The notes below the pieces were generated by a model. It was not told the DNA's origin and searched no databases. It saw nothing but the letters and a program-made list of their open reading frames with translations. The position numbers were made by a program, and so were the translations under genes. A stretch of 64,000 nt of DNA from DATKDP01 sp035546335. Its GTDB lineage: Bacteria; Acidobacteriota; Thermoanaerobaculia; Gp7-AA8. Below, piece after piece: positions 26,163 to 34,365 of this stretch (positions within the stretch are counted from its first letter, which is position 1; every line of letters starts with the position of its first letter). The stretch covers positions 10,065 to 74,064 of the forward strand of contig DATKDP010000101.1 of assembly GCA_035546335.1 (NCBI GenBank). Reading direction: 5' to 3'.

Positions 26163-26801
26163 TCAGTCCGATTTCGACCGCCGGTTGACCAGATAGCCGA
26201 TCGCGCCGGCGGCCACCGCTCCAACCAGCAGCTTCGTTCGACGGCTCATGCCCGCTCGCTTTTCCGCCGGTGGAATCTCGGGAGCATGCCGTGCGAAGGT
26301 CTTCACCGTCGCGCGAAGAAACGCGTCCAGTTCGTCGGACCGCCCCGAGACCCAGTTGTGATCGCTGACCACCGGTTCATCCATCCAGAAGCCGCCGGAG
26401 TTGCGGATATCGTCGCGAATCGCCGGGGATGAGGTCAGTTTTCTTCCGTCCATCAGCCCTGCGGAGCTGAGAACGAGCGCTCCATGTCCGATCACGGCGA
26501 TCGGCTTGCCGTTCTGCTCGAAGCTCCTGACGAGCTCGAGTGCCGCCTCGCTTTGGCGCAGGATGTCGGGACTGAGCCGGCCACCCGGAATCAGAATCGC
26601 ATCATGATCGGTTGGTCTAGTCTCGGCGAGGGTCGACTCCACCTCGATCGGCTTTCCCGAACCGAGGCGGCGCGTCGAGCGAACGCGGCCGGGATTCGGC
26701 GAGAGGACCGTGACCCGGGCTCCCCGGCTCTCGAGCGCCTTCCGCGATTCCTTCAGCTCGCTCTCGTCGACGCCGTCCGCGACGAGGATCGCGATTCTCA
26801 T
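26163..26801 (-). CDS. DJ-1/PfpI-like protein lacking the catalytic cysteine, with a C-terminal membrane helix
   Basis: The 212-residue product folds as a DJ-1/PfpI protein: MRIAILVADGVDESELKESR, HDAILIPGGRLSPDILR and the elbow region PIAVIGHGALVLSSAG. At the elbow the family nucleophile Cys (ICHG or similar) is Gly, so the usual chaperone, glyoxalase or peptidase chemistry is unlikely. The C-terminus has basic residues (EKRAGMSRRTK) and a single hydrophobic helix LLVGAVAAGAIGYLV followed by NRRSKSD, which would anchor the protein in the membrane. The ATG at 26801 begins the conserved fold. It may be a ligand-binding or pseudo-enzyme form. Confidence 0.82.
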   Translation of the reverse strand: MRIAILVADGVDESELKESRKALESRGARVTVLSPNPGRVRSTRRLGSGKPIEVESTLAETRPTDHDAILIPGGRLSPDILRQSEAALELVRSFEQNGKPIAVIGHGALVLSSAGLMDGRKLTSSPAIRDDIRNSGGFWMDEPVVSDHNWVSGRSDELDAFLRATVKTFARHAPEIPPAEKRAGMSRRTKLLVGAVAAGAIGYLVNRRSKSD

Positions 26802-26984
26802 TCCATGCAGCTTATTCGTTCTCGTAAGCACTTCGGTCCTCCACTCGGCGTCAATGCAGTGCAAAGTGTGTGCGAGTGCGCGGCGCCGGGAGGCTTTTCA
26901 TCACCGCAGAGAGCCCTTTCGACACGACTCGGGGCTCCAGAGCCGCCTGGCGGCGTAGAATAGTCCTTCCTCCTGGAGGGTTTC

Positions 26985-28511
26985 ATGGACATTCGACCTC
27001 TAATCGCGGTGCTCGGCGCCCTGCTTCTGGCGATGCCGGCCGGTGCCGGTGAGACGAGCGATCTCATCCAGCGTGTGCGCGCGTGGCGGGCGGGCCAGGA
27101 GAAGGCGATTCTCGAGGAGCTGGTGAGCTTTCTCGCGATTCCGAATCATGCGGCGGATGGGCCGAACATCGAGCGCAATGCCGCCGCGATCTCCGCGATG
27201 CTGGCAAAGCGCGGCATCGAGCCGCGCCTGCTTCGTCACGGCGAGGCGCCCCCCGCCGTCGTCGGCGAGCTCCGCGCGCCGGCTGCCGCGCAGACGATCA
27301 CTTTTTATGCGCATTACGACGGGCAACCGGTCGATCCCGCATCGTGGAGCAGCGATCCGTTCAAACCGGTGGTGCGAGCCAGATCGTCCGATGGGACGGA
27401 GACGACGATCACCTGGCGCGAGGCAAAGAAGATCGATCCCGAATGGCGCATCCAGGCGCGCTCGGCGAGCGACGACAAGGCGCCGATCGTCGCCATGCTC
27501 GTCGCGCTCGACGCGCTTCGATCACTCGGCATCCGGCCGCAGGTGAATATTCGCTTTTTTTTCGAAGGAGAAGAGGAAGCCGGCTCGCCGAATCTAGAAC
27601 GAATCCTGCAGACGCACGAAGACGAGCTGCGCACGGACGCATGGATTCTCTCCGACGGGCCGGTTCATCAGACGCGGCGACGGCAGGTCGTGTTCGGTGT
27701 GCGCGGGGTGCAGGGGATGAGCATCACGACCTACGGCGCCAACCGCGGCCTGCACAGCGGTCATTACGGCAACTGGGCTCCCAATCCGATCAGCCTGCTG
27801 ACGCATCTGATCGCCAGCATGCGCGACATCGAGGGAAACATCCTCATCGACGGCTTCTACGACGACGTCCGCCTTCCGACGAGCGGGGAGCTCGATGCAG
27901 TGCGGGCGAGCCCGCAAATCGACGAGGCGCTCAAGCGCGAGCTCGGACTCGCTCGAAGCGAAGGGAACGGGGCCCGGCTCGACGAGCGGATTCTGCTCCC
28001 CGCGCTCAATCTCCGCGGCATCGCTTCGGGAAGCGTCGGAGAGCGGGCGGCGAACGTCATCAATCCGACGGCGACCGCATCGATCGACTTTCGCCTCGTG
28101 CCCGATCAGACTCCGGCAGCGTTGAAGGAGCGTGTCGAAGCGCACATTCGCGACAAGGGATTCTTCGTGACGGCCGAGACGCCCGATCACGCGATGCGCC
28201 GCGCCCACCCGAAGATCGCCCGGGTCACCTGGGACTCGGGATACGCTCCCGCGCGGACGCCGATGGATCTGCCGCTGTCGCGATCCGTCATCTCCATCGT
28301 GAGATCGATCTCGCCGGAAGGGATCGTCATCACCCCATCGCTCGGCGGAAGCATCCCGATGTATCTTTTTCGGCGGAACGACACGCCGGTGGTCGCGGTG
28401 CCGATGGTCAACCACGACAACAACCAGCATGCCGCCGACGAGAACCTCAGGATTCAGAATCTCTGGGAGGGAATCGAGACCTTCGCTGCTCTCTTCGCCG
28501 AGCTGCGCTGA
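26985..28511 (+). CDS. M20 family metallopeptidase, exported
   Basis: This 508-residue zinc peptidase has a signal peptide (LIAVLGALLLAMPAGAG, cleavage near residue 22) and the M20 layout. ITFYAHYDGQPVDP carries the first metal His and Asp, RSASDDKAPIVAML a metal Asp, and FFFEGEEEAGSPN the catalytic and metal Glu pair. The dimerisation domain follows (GLHSGHYGNWAPNP), and HDNNQHAADENLRI near the end gives the last His. It probably cleaves dipeptides or acyl-amino acids in the periplasm. CTGGAGGG lies before the ATG. It stands alone. Confidence 0.92.
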   Translation: MDIRPLIAVLGALLLAMPAGAGETSDLIQRVRAWRAGQEKAILEELVSFLAIPNHAADGPNIERNAAAISAMLAKRGIEPRLLRHGEAPPAVVGELRAPAAAQTITFYAHYDGQPVDPASWSSDPFKPVVRARSSDGTETTITWREAKKIDPEWRIQARSASDDKAPIVAMLVALDALRSLGIRPQVNIRFFFEGEEEAGSPNLERILQTHEDELRTDAWILSDGPVHQTRRRQVVFGVRGVQGMSITTYGANRGLHSGHYGNWAPNPISLLTHLIASMRDIEGNILIDGFYDDVRLPTSGELDAVRASPQIDEALKRELGLARSEGNGARLDERILLPALNLRGIASGSVGERAANVINPTATASIDFRLVPDQTPAALKERVEAHIRDKGFFVTAETPDHAMRRAHPKIARVTWDSGYAPARTPMDLPLSRSVISIVRSISPEGIVITPSLGGSIPMYLFRRNDTPVVAVPMVNHDNNQHAADENLRIQNLWEGIETFAALFAELR

Positions 28512-28520
28512 GCCGGCGCA

Positions 28521-29084
28521 TCAGTCCCATTCGCAGACGTATTCGCAGATCTCGTCGCCGCGCGCCCGGCATTTCGTTTCGCTGATCCGGACGTTGCGAC
28601 CGCCGCACATGGCGATCGCTTTCCGGTGCCAGCCGATCACGGTCAGGCAGTCCTCCTTCGAGTAGGTCGCGCTCTCGAAGGTGCGCAGAATGGCCTTCTT
28701 TTCGCCCGCCTTCTCGTACGTCCTGTGACCGGTATCGTAATAGAGCCGGTAGATCGTCGTCGCATGCTTGAGCAGGCCGTGAGGATTGCTCTCGGCGACG
28801 AACACGCGGTGGACGGATCCGAGATTCTGAAGGGCCGACTTCTCGCCCATTCGGAGGAACAGCGCTTCGCCTTCGCCGAACTGCGAGGCGATCGCCGCGT
28901 CGAGCCGCTCGTGCAGATCGAAGGGATACCATCGGCTGGACAACAGCTTCGAGAGCGCCTCGCGATCCTCGGGCCCGAGCGCTTCGAGGATCCTTTCGCG
29001 CCCCGCCGCTCCCTTTTCCTCCTTCACCAGCTCGAGTCTCGACTGAAGAACGCTTCCCTTCACGCTGCCTTTCGACTCCGGCAT
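28521..29084 (-). CDS. V4R/HNOB-like or DUF2378-type sensor domain protein
   Basis: The 187-residue product resembles the TIGR02265/DUF2378 family and, in its second half, V4R-type small-ligand domains. Features are LHERLDAAIASQFGEGEALFL, NPHGLLKHATTIYRLYYDTG, and a cysteine-rich end MCGGRNVRISETKCRARGDEICEYVCEWD (split here as MCGGRNVRISETKCRA and RGDEICEYVCEWD). Five cysteines in the last 45 residues could bind a metal or respond to redox. No output domain is attached, so it probably signals to another protein. GGGAGG precedes the ATG at 29084. The exact family is uncertain. Confidence 0.6.
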   Translation of the reverse strand: MPESKGSVKGSVLQSRLELVKEEKGAAGRERILEALGPEDREALSKLLSSRWYPFDLHERLDAAIASQFGEGEALFLRMGEKSALQNLGSVHRVFVAESNPHGLLKHATTIYRLYYDTGHRTYEKAGEKKAILRTFESATYSKEDCLTVIGWHRKAIAMCGGRNVRISETKCRARGDEICEYVCEWD

Positions 29085-29205
29085 GACGCGGCCTCCCACT
29101 GGTTCGTTGAGGTTTGAGAGTATAGCCCCATCCGCCTTGAATCAGCCCAGACGGCCGCCCTCTCGGCGACTGGGCAACAAGGTGTCCCTCCTCCCTGTAT
29201 GGTTC

Positions 29206-29278
29206 GTGTCTGCTATCTGCTATCTGCCATCTGCCATCTGCCATCCTGCCATCCTGCCATCTGCCATCCTGCTATCCC
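29206..29278. repeat. Heptanucleotide repeat, CTGCCAT/CTGCTAT type
   Basis: About ten 7-bp units of the form CTGCTAT and CTGCCAT (with some 8-bp CCTGCCAT units) run through this gap. They are the complement of the GATAGCA type at 38.0 and 51.7 kb. The rest of the 290-bp gap holds only the promoter-like site described next. Confidence 0.85.
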
Positions 29279-29311
29279 TTTCCTTCCGCACACCCGTTTC
29301 TCTCTTCGACC

Positions 29312-29340
29312 TTGACACGCCTGCCGTCCGGCTGAAGAAT
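29312..29340 (+). promoter_or_regulatory. Possible sigma-70 promoter for the 29375 gene
   Basis: TTGACA at 29312 is followed after 17 bases by AAGAAT at 29335. The predicted transcription start is about 30 bases before the ATG at 29375. The -35 is perfect but the -10 is poor. Confidence 0.4.
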
Positions 29341-29374
29341 CGTCCAGCGTTCGAAATCCCTGAAGGAGTCCCCG

Positions 29375-29641
29375 ATGCAGACCGAGTCAGCGCCTGCTGT
29401 GCCGACACCGTTGCTTTCCGCCGAAGCAATCGATGATCGGTTCGATCGACTGCAGAAGAAGCTCGTAGGACAGTGGCGGCGTATCGGTCCGATGAATCAG
29501 GTGGAGCAGACAATCGTCGTCGTTTCCTCGATTTCTCTCGAGCTCAATGTCAGCGGCTCGCTGATGCAGGCGTACGCACTGGAAGGACTCGAAGAGGAGG
29601 CGCGCACAGCGCTCGCCGGCCGCGAGCTCGATGTCGAGTGA
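29375..29641 (+). CDS. Small protein of unknown function upstream of a membrane glycosyltransferase
   Basis: The 88-residue product is soluble and acidic at its C-terminus, with no recognisable motif. Its middle, NQVEQTIVVVSSISLELNVS, reads like a beta strand followed by a helix (GSLMQAYALEGLEEEARTAL). AAGGAG lies 8 bases before the ATG, which supports translation. The TGA overlaps a GTG that can start the glycosyltransferase gene (GTGA), so the two look co-translated. I cannot assign a role. Confidence 0.6.
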   Translation: MQTESAPAVPTPLLSAEAIDDRFDRLQKKLVGQWRRIGPMNQVEQTIVVVSSISLELNVSGSLMQAYALEGLEEEARTALAGRELDVE

Positions 29642-31476
29642 TCGGGCTCGTTTCCATGCAGCCCTCATCAGAGCCGGCACGGGCGACGAGAAGAATCGCA
29701 TCCCTCCACCCGCTGGAGCTCGCGGCGCTGCTGCTGGTCATCGCGATCTACCTCGTCATCCGTCTTCCTCTCTTTTCTTCCACCGCCCTCGTCCGCGGTT
29801 GGAACAGCGACGCCGCGATCTACCTGCTGATGGGAAAGCGGATGGCGATGGGCGAGGACTTCCCGGTGTACTACTGGGGACAGAGCTACATGGGGCCGCT
29901 CACGTCGATCTCGATGGCGGTGACGGGAATCGTGCTGCGCGCGGCGCGACTCGACGACTTCGGGCCGCTGACCGCACGTTTGTCCGGCACACTGTTCGTC
30001 CTGGCGGGCCTTCTCTTCCACTGGGTCGCAATCCGAAGGATCTTCGGACCGCTCGTCGCACTCGTCGCTTTCCTCTGGCTCTCGGTCGGGCCGCGCAATC
30101 TCTTCCATACATCCGTGGTGCCGCTCGGATCCGAAATGGTCGTGGTCGTCAGTGGAGTCCTCCTTTACCTAGCGGCGAGATTCTTCGGACCTGACGGCAA
30201 AGAGCTGCGATCCGGATGGGAGCAGTTCGTCTTCGGGCTCGTTGCCGGATTCGGGTGGTGGATGAATCAGGGAACGATCTTCGTGACCGCTGCCGTCGTC
30301 TGGGCTCTGATTGCACGCAGCGAGTGGTACCGCCGGTTTCGCACAGCGATCCGACCGGCGGATCGACTGCTCGTTCGCTGGGATCGCCTCGGGTGGAGGC
30401 CTGTCGACCCTCCTCTCCGCTGGTTGCTGGTCAGCGTGCAGATGGTCCTCACCGCACTCCTCGTCCATGCCCTGGCGAGGCTCGTCCACCTCGGCCCTCC
30501 GCGTTACTACGTCGCCTATCCGCTGCTCGAGCCATTGGGCGGACTCATTCTGTTCGCCCTGCTCTGCGAGGTCGTCTTTCGCAAGAGGTCATGTCGGAGA
30601 GTATTTCCCGTGGAAGACATCGTTCATGCGTTTCGGGAGTGGACGCCGCTGCTTCTCGGTGCCGCGCTCGGGGCGCTGCCGGTGGTTCTCGGCGGGCCGC
30701 TCGGCTGGTATCCGAAGCAGTATGGGCTCAGCACGCCTCTGCGTCCTCTCCAGGACGTTGCACCGCAACTGGGCAACATCATCGCCCGCGAGCTCTGGCG
30801 TTTTCTCGGAATCGCGCCCACGGTTGCCGGTTGGATCTTCGCGGCCGCAGCCGTCGCAGGCTTGTCGTGGAGACTCTGGAGGGCCCGAGCCGATGTGAAG
30901 CGCATTCTGACCGCGGCTCCGGGAGTCCTTGGAATCCGCGAGATCGGAGGGGTGACGGTCCTCGCTGCGTCGATCTTTTTTCTTTTCTCGTCACGAGCCC
31001 ACGAAGGCTCGGTCCGATACGTCGTCGCGGCGCTGCCGATCGTCTACGCGTTCCTCGCCGATACCCTTGTGGGTATGGCGGCGTCCGCACGGCCGTATCT
31101 CCGCGGCATCGCGATTCTCTGCATCGTGATGGCCGTTGTCTCTCTGGCGACGGTGTCGATGGCGACTGCCAGGGAGATCGAGTCCGAGCCGGATCCCATG
31201 CCGCTGATCGATCGGATCATCAGCTCGGGATATTCGATCTGTCATGCCGAATACTGGACGGCTTACAAGCTGCAGTTTCTGAGTCGGGAACGAATCCGGT
31301 TCATTCCCTATCGCAGCTTCGATCGCAATCGGACGGAATCGGCATCGCTCACTGCAGAGCCGGGGCCGAAGTGCCTGGTCGACCGGCACGGTCAGCTTCG
31401 CGAGTATCGCTTTTCGGATGCCGAGCGGCCGATCAGCGATCAGGCTCGCAAGCGACGGCATCGGAAGGAAGATTAG
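29638..31476 (+). CDS. Membrane glycosyltransferase, GT39/ArnT-like
   Basis: This 612-residue polytopic membrane protein resembles polyprenyl-phosphate-dependent glycosyltransferases. The first loop has RGWNSDAAIYLLMGKRMAMG with an acidic residue where GT39/ArnT-type enzymes carry a catalytic Asp, followed by YWGQSYMGPLTS. About ten to twelve hydrophobic helices follow, then a C-terminal soluble part (ISSGYSICHAEYWTAYKLQFL) that may bind substrate. The GTG at 29638 overlaps the preceding stop; an ATG at 29656 is an alternative. Donor and acceptor are unknown, and no other cell-surface gene is adjacent. Confidence 0.75.
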   Translation: MIGLVSMQPSSEPARATRRIASLHPLELAALLLVIAIYLVIRLPLFSSTALVRGWNSDAAIYLLMGKRMAMGEDFPVYYWGQSYMGPLTSISMAVTGIVLRAARLDDFGPLTARLSGTLFVLAGLLFHWVAIRRIFGPLVALVAFLWLSVGPRNLFHTSVVPLGSEMVVVVSGVLLYLAARFFGPDGKELRSGWEQFVFGLVAGFGWWMNQGTIFVTAAVVWALIARSEWYRRFRTAIRPADRLLVRWDRLGWRPVDPPLRWLLVSVQMVLTALLVHALARLVHLGPPRYYVAYPLLEPLGGLILFALLCEVVFRKRSCRRVFPVEDIVHAFREWTPLLLGAALGALPVVLGGPLGWYPKQYGLSTPLRPLQDVAPQLGNIIARELWRFLGIAPTVAGWIFAAAAVAGLSWRLWRARADVKRILTAAPGVLGIREIGGVTVLAASIFFLFSSRAHEGSVRYVVAALPIVYAFLADTLVGMAASARPYLRGIAILCIVMAVVSLATVSMATAREIESEPDPMPLIDRIISSGYSICHAEYWTAYKLQFLSRERIRFIPYRSFDRNRTESASLTAEPGPKCLVDRHGQLREYRFSDAERPISDQARKRRHRKED

Positions 31477-31523
31477 GTTCTTGAAACCGAAGTCTGAGGA
31501 TTCGTCTCTCAGAGTTTGATCAT

Positions 31524-31550
31524 AGAAGCCGGGCTCGGGCTCGGGCGAGG
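31524..31550. repeat. Solo GC arm of the element family
   Basis: AGAAGCCGGGCTCGGGCTCG and the following GGCGAGG match the GC half of the arms at 15491-15521 and 26109-26155. It lies between the glycosyltransferase and the dGTPase gene. No enclosed gene is present. Confidence 0.6.
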
Positions 31551-31584
31551 AAGACGTGTGAGAAATGCGGGCTAGAATGTCGCG

Positions 31585-32616
31585 ATGAACATCCGCCAGA
31601 TGCTCGAGTCGATCGAACAGCAGACCCTCGCTCCGCGAGCGGCGAAGAGCGCCGAGACGCGCGGGCGGGACCGGGAGGAGCCGGAGGACGACCTTCGTCC
31701 GTCGTATCAGCGCGATCGAGATCGGATCATTCATTCGAAGGCGTTTCGCAGACTGAAACACAAGACGCAGGTGTTTCTGGCTCCGGAGGGCGATCACTAT
31801 CGGACGCGCCTCACGCATGTGCTCGAAGTCACGCAGATCGCTCGAACGATCGCCAAGTCACTCCGGCTCAATGAGGTGCTCACCGAGGCGATCGGCCTGG
31901 GGCACGACCTGGGACACTCTCCGTTCGGACATGCAGGCGAGGCGGCGCTCGACAAGCTGATCCGAGGAGGCTTCGATCATTACCGTCAATCGGTCCGGGT
32001 CGTCGAGCTGCTGGAGAACGATGGGCGTGGATTGAATCTGACGATCGAGGTGCGCGATGGGATCCTGAAGCACTCGAAGGGGGAGAAGGGCGAGTTGCTG
32101 CGAAAGCGCCCGAGGTCGCGGGCGCTGACTCTGGAAGGCGATGTGGTCCGGATCTCGGACATCATCGCCTACGTCAATCACGACATCGATGACGGCATCC
32201 GAGCGGGACTCCTCGATGAAGAGGACATTCCGCGCGAGGTGCGCACGACGCTGGGGGCGAGAGGTCGCGACCGTATCGATCGCATGGTGCGGGACGTGAT
32301 CGAGCAGACGCTCGCCTGCGACTACGAAGCGATCCGGATGACTCAGGAGGTGCTCGGTGCCCTCGAGGAGCTGCGAACGTTCATGTTCCGGAACCTCTAC
32401 CTGATTCCGCAGATTCGAGCGGAGTTCGAGAAGGCGCAGCGGATCCTGACCGAGCTGTTCGAATATGTGGTGGGGCACCCGGACGAGTTTTTCGCAGAAG
32501 GTGGCGAAGAGCCGAAGGACCGCCTGGCGGTCGATCTGATCGCAGGAATGACCGATCGCTACGCGCTCAACCTCTATGAGAAGCTGTTTCTGCCGCGCCG
32601 CTGGAATGTCGTCTGA
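31585..32616 (+). CDS. dgt: Deoxyguanosinetriphosphate triphosphohydrolase-like protein
   Basis: This HD-domain enzyme hydrolyses dNTPs to nucleosides and triphosphate. At 343 residues it is of the short bacterial dGTPase-like class. Motifs are DRIIHSKAFRRLKHKTQVFL, TRLTHVLEVTQIARTIAKSL with the first metal His, and EAIGLGHDLGHSPFGHAGE with the HD pair. VVRISDIIAYVNHDIDD supplies the last Asp. It converges on the HU gene with a 51-bp gap. Its role in dNTP pool control is inferred from the family. Confidence 0.93.
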   Translation: MNIRQMLESIEQQTLAPRAAKSAETRGRDREEPEDDLRPSYQRDRDRIIHSKAFRRLKHKTQVFLAPEGDHYRTRLTHVLEVTQIARTIAKSLRLNEVLTEAIGLGHDLGHSPFGHAGEAALDKLIRGGFDHYRQSVRVVELLENDGRGLNLTIEVRDGILKHSKGEKGELLRKRPRSRALTLEGDVVRISDIIAYVNHDIDDGIRAGLLDEEDIPREVRTTLGARGRDRIDRMVRDVIEQTLACDYEAIRMTQEVLGALEELRTFMFRNLYLIPQIRAEFEKAQRILTELFEYVVGHPDEFFAEGGEEPKDRLAVDLIAGMTDRYALNLYEKLFLPRRWNVV

Positions 32617-32667
32617 GTGGCGGGCACGAAGAAAACGCTCCGAGGGCTCCAGCGGGAAGCCGGCTGA

Positions 32668-32949
32668 TCACTTCTTGTTCAGCGAGTCACGGAGATCCTT
32701 GCCGGCTTTGAAGCGGACGTTTTTGCTCGCCGGGATCTGGATCTTTTCCCTGGTGCGTGGGTTGCGGCCCTCGCGCGCCGCCCGTTGCGTGACGGTGAAG
32801 CTGCCGAGGCCCGGAATCGAGCATCGCTCGCCCCGGCCGCATGCATCGCTGATGTAACCGACGAGTGCATCAAACGCGGCCGCTGCCTCCTTCTTCGAGA
32901 TGCCGGCTTGCTCGGCAATCGCGTCGATGACGTCAGCTTTTCCTGCCAT
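32668..32949 (-). CDS. HU family DNA-binding protein
   Basis: This 93-residue nucleoid protein bends and compacts DNA as a dimer. It matches HU closely: GKADVIDAIAEQAGISKKEA, FDALVGYISDACGRGERCSI, then PGLGSFTVTQRAAREGRNPR with the beta-arm sequence RNPRTREKIQIPASKNVRFK. AGGAGGG lies just before the ATG, and a near-consensus promoter is 50-75 bases upstream. Both features are stronger than elsewhere in the window, which fits an abundant protein. Confidence 0.96.
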   Translation of the reverse strand: MAGKADVIDAIAEQAGISKKEAAAAFDALVGYISDACGRGERCSIPGLGSFTVTQRAAREGRNPRTREKIQIPASKNVRFKAGKDLRDSLNKK

Positions 32950-32996
32950 AAAAGAGCCCTCCTGTACAGAAACTCGGGTTCCCGGGAATCGTTGTC

Positions 32997-33025
32997 AATC
33001 TATGAGAACGATTCGCGATTGTCAA
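32997..33025 (-). promoter_or_regulatory. Sigma-70 promoter of the HU gene
   Basis: On the minus strand a perfect TTGACA (33020-33025) is followed after 17 bases by TAGATT (32997-33002). The predicted start lies about 40 bases before the ATG at 32949. A second TTGACA immediately downstream of the -10 forms a direct repeat with the -35 and could be an operator or alternative promoter. Confidence 0.8.
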
Positions 33026-33075
33026 CGAACATTTCTCTCGACCGCTGCAGCTTCCCACACAACTCCGCTGGCCAT

Positions 33076-34365
33076 TCACGAAACGCGCCGAAGTGCGAAT
33101 GCCGTGAATCCGTCCGCACCGGAATCGGGTGTCAGGCGAAGCACTCCCTGCTCGATCCACGCTTTGACCGCGATCGACGCTCGTTCTCCGAGATCGATCC
33201 GGCGAAACTCCGGACGAGCCTCCAGCACGCGCTCGACGAGATCGTCGTTTTCCTCCCTCTCGATCGAACAGGTCGAGTAGAGGCACTCGGTTCCGGCGAG
33301 ATCGAGCGCTGCGTGGAGCAGGGTCTCCTGCAAGCGAGCGAACTCGTCGATCGTCCGCGGGTCGAGTCGCCACTTGATCTCCGGATTCTTGCGAATCGTC
33401 CCTGTCGCGGAGCATGGCGCGTCGAGCAGCACGACCTCGAAGCGGCTGCGGAACGGCGTCCGGCGCGCGTCTCCGACGACCAGCCGCGCTCCGTCTGCGC
33501 CGATGAGCCGCGGCAGCGCTTCGCGCAGAAATCGCATGCGCCGGAACGAGACGTCGTGAGAGATCACTTCATCGCCTCGCAGGAGCAGAGCGATCGTCTT
33601 TCCCCCGGGAGCCGCCGCCAGGTCGAGAATTGGCCCTGTACAGCGGGGCAGCAGCGTCGCGATCACGCTGCTCCCCTCATCCATCGGATGGAACAGTCCC
33701 TTCGAGATCTCCTCCGAAACTGCCGTCGTCGGCCCCTCGAGTTTGACCACGTTGTCGACGAGGGCCGAAGGAGAATACGGCACCTTCTTCTCTTCGAGGA
33801 GGTTGCGCGCCTGCTCGAATGAAATGCGTCGTGTGTTGACCAGCAGATCGGGGAACGACAGATTCTGATTCGCTTCGGCAATGGCCCTCGCGCGCTCTCG
33901 TCCAAGCCGGCGCTCCCATCGCTCGAAGAGCCATGGCGGATGCCCGAGCCGGATCGCAGCGGCTCGCGCCGAATCGTCCTCGGGAACCAGAGACATCAGG
34001 TCCGCGCGCGATGCCGCACGCAGGACTGCGTTGATGAACGAGCGTGCGCGTTGAGCGTGCGTCGAAGCGACCGCCACGGTCTCGGCGACTGCCGCGTACG
34101 GAGGAACGTCCATGAACATCAACTGGTAGATACCGATCCTCAGGAGCTGCAGCGTGTCGGGCTGAATGCGGTCGAGAGGCCGGCTGCTCAGACGCTCGAT
34201 CACGAAGTCGAGACGAGACCTCCAGCGCAGAACGCCGAGGACGATGGTGCGGACGAAGGCGAGGCTTCGGTCCTCGATGCCCTGAGCCTCGATTGCCAGC
34301 GACGCATACGCCTGGTCGTTTTCAACTTTGCGCAGTGCTCGAAAAGCCTGTTCACGCTCTCTCAC
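33076..34365 (-). CDS. rsmB: 16S rRNA (cytosine-967-C5)-methyltransferase
   Basis: RsmB methylates C967 of 16S rRNA with S-adenosylmethionine. The 429 residues show an N-terminal NusB-like RNA-binding domain (residues 1-140, REREQAFRALRKVENDQAYA) and a C-terminal SAM methyltransferase. Motifs are LDLAAAPGGKTIALLL, VLLDAPCSATGTIRKNPEIK with the release Cys, and ECLYSTCSIEREENDD with the catalytic Cys. The GTG start overlaps the stop of fmt as GTGA, so the two are coupled. The fmt-rsmB pair is a common bacterial arrangement; def is not adjacent here. Confidence 0.96.
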   Translation of the reverse strand: MREREQAFRALRKVENDQAYASLAIEAQGIEDRSLAFVRTIVLGVLRWRSRLDFVIERLSSRPLDRIQPDTLQLLRIGIYQLMFMDVPPYAAVAETVAVASTHAQRARSFINAVLRAASRADLMSLVPEDDSARAAAIRLGHPPWLFERWERRLGRERARAIAEANQNLSFPDLLVNTRRISFEQARNLLEEKKVPYSPSALVDNVVKLEGPTTAVSEEISKGLFHPMDEGSSVIATLLPRCTGPILDLAAAPGGKTIALLLRGDEVISHDVSFRRMRFLREALPRLIGADGARLVVGDARRTPFRSRFEVVLLDAPCSATGTIRKNPEIKWRLDPRTIDEFARLQETLLHAALDLAGTECLYSTCSIEREENDDLVERVLEARPEFRRIDLGERASIAVKAWIEQGVLRLTPDSGADGFTAFALRRVS

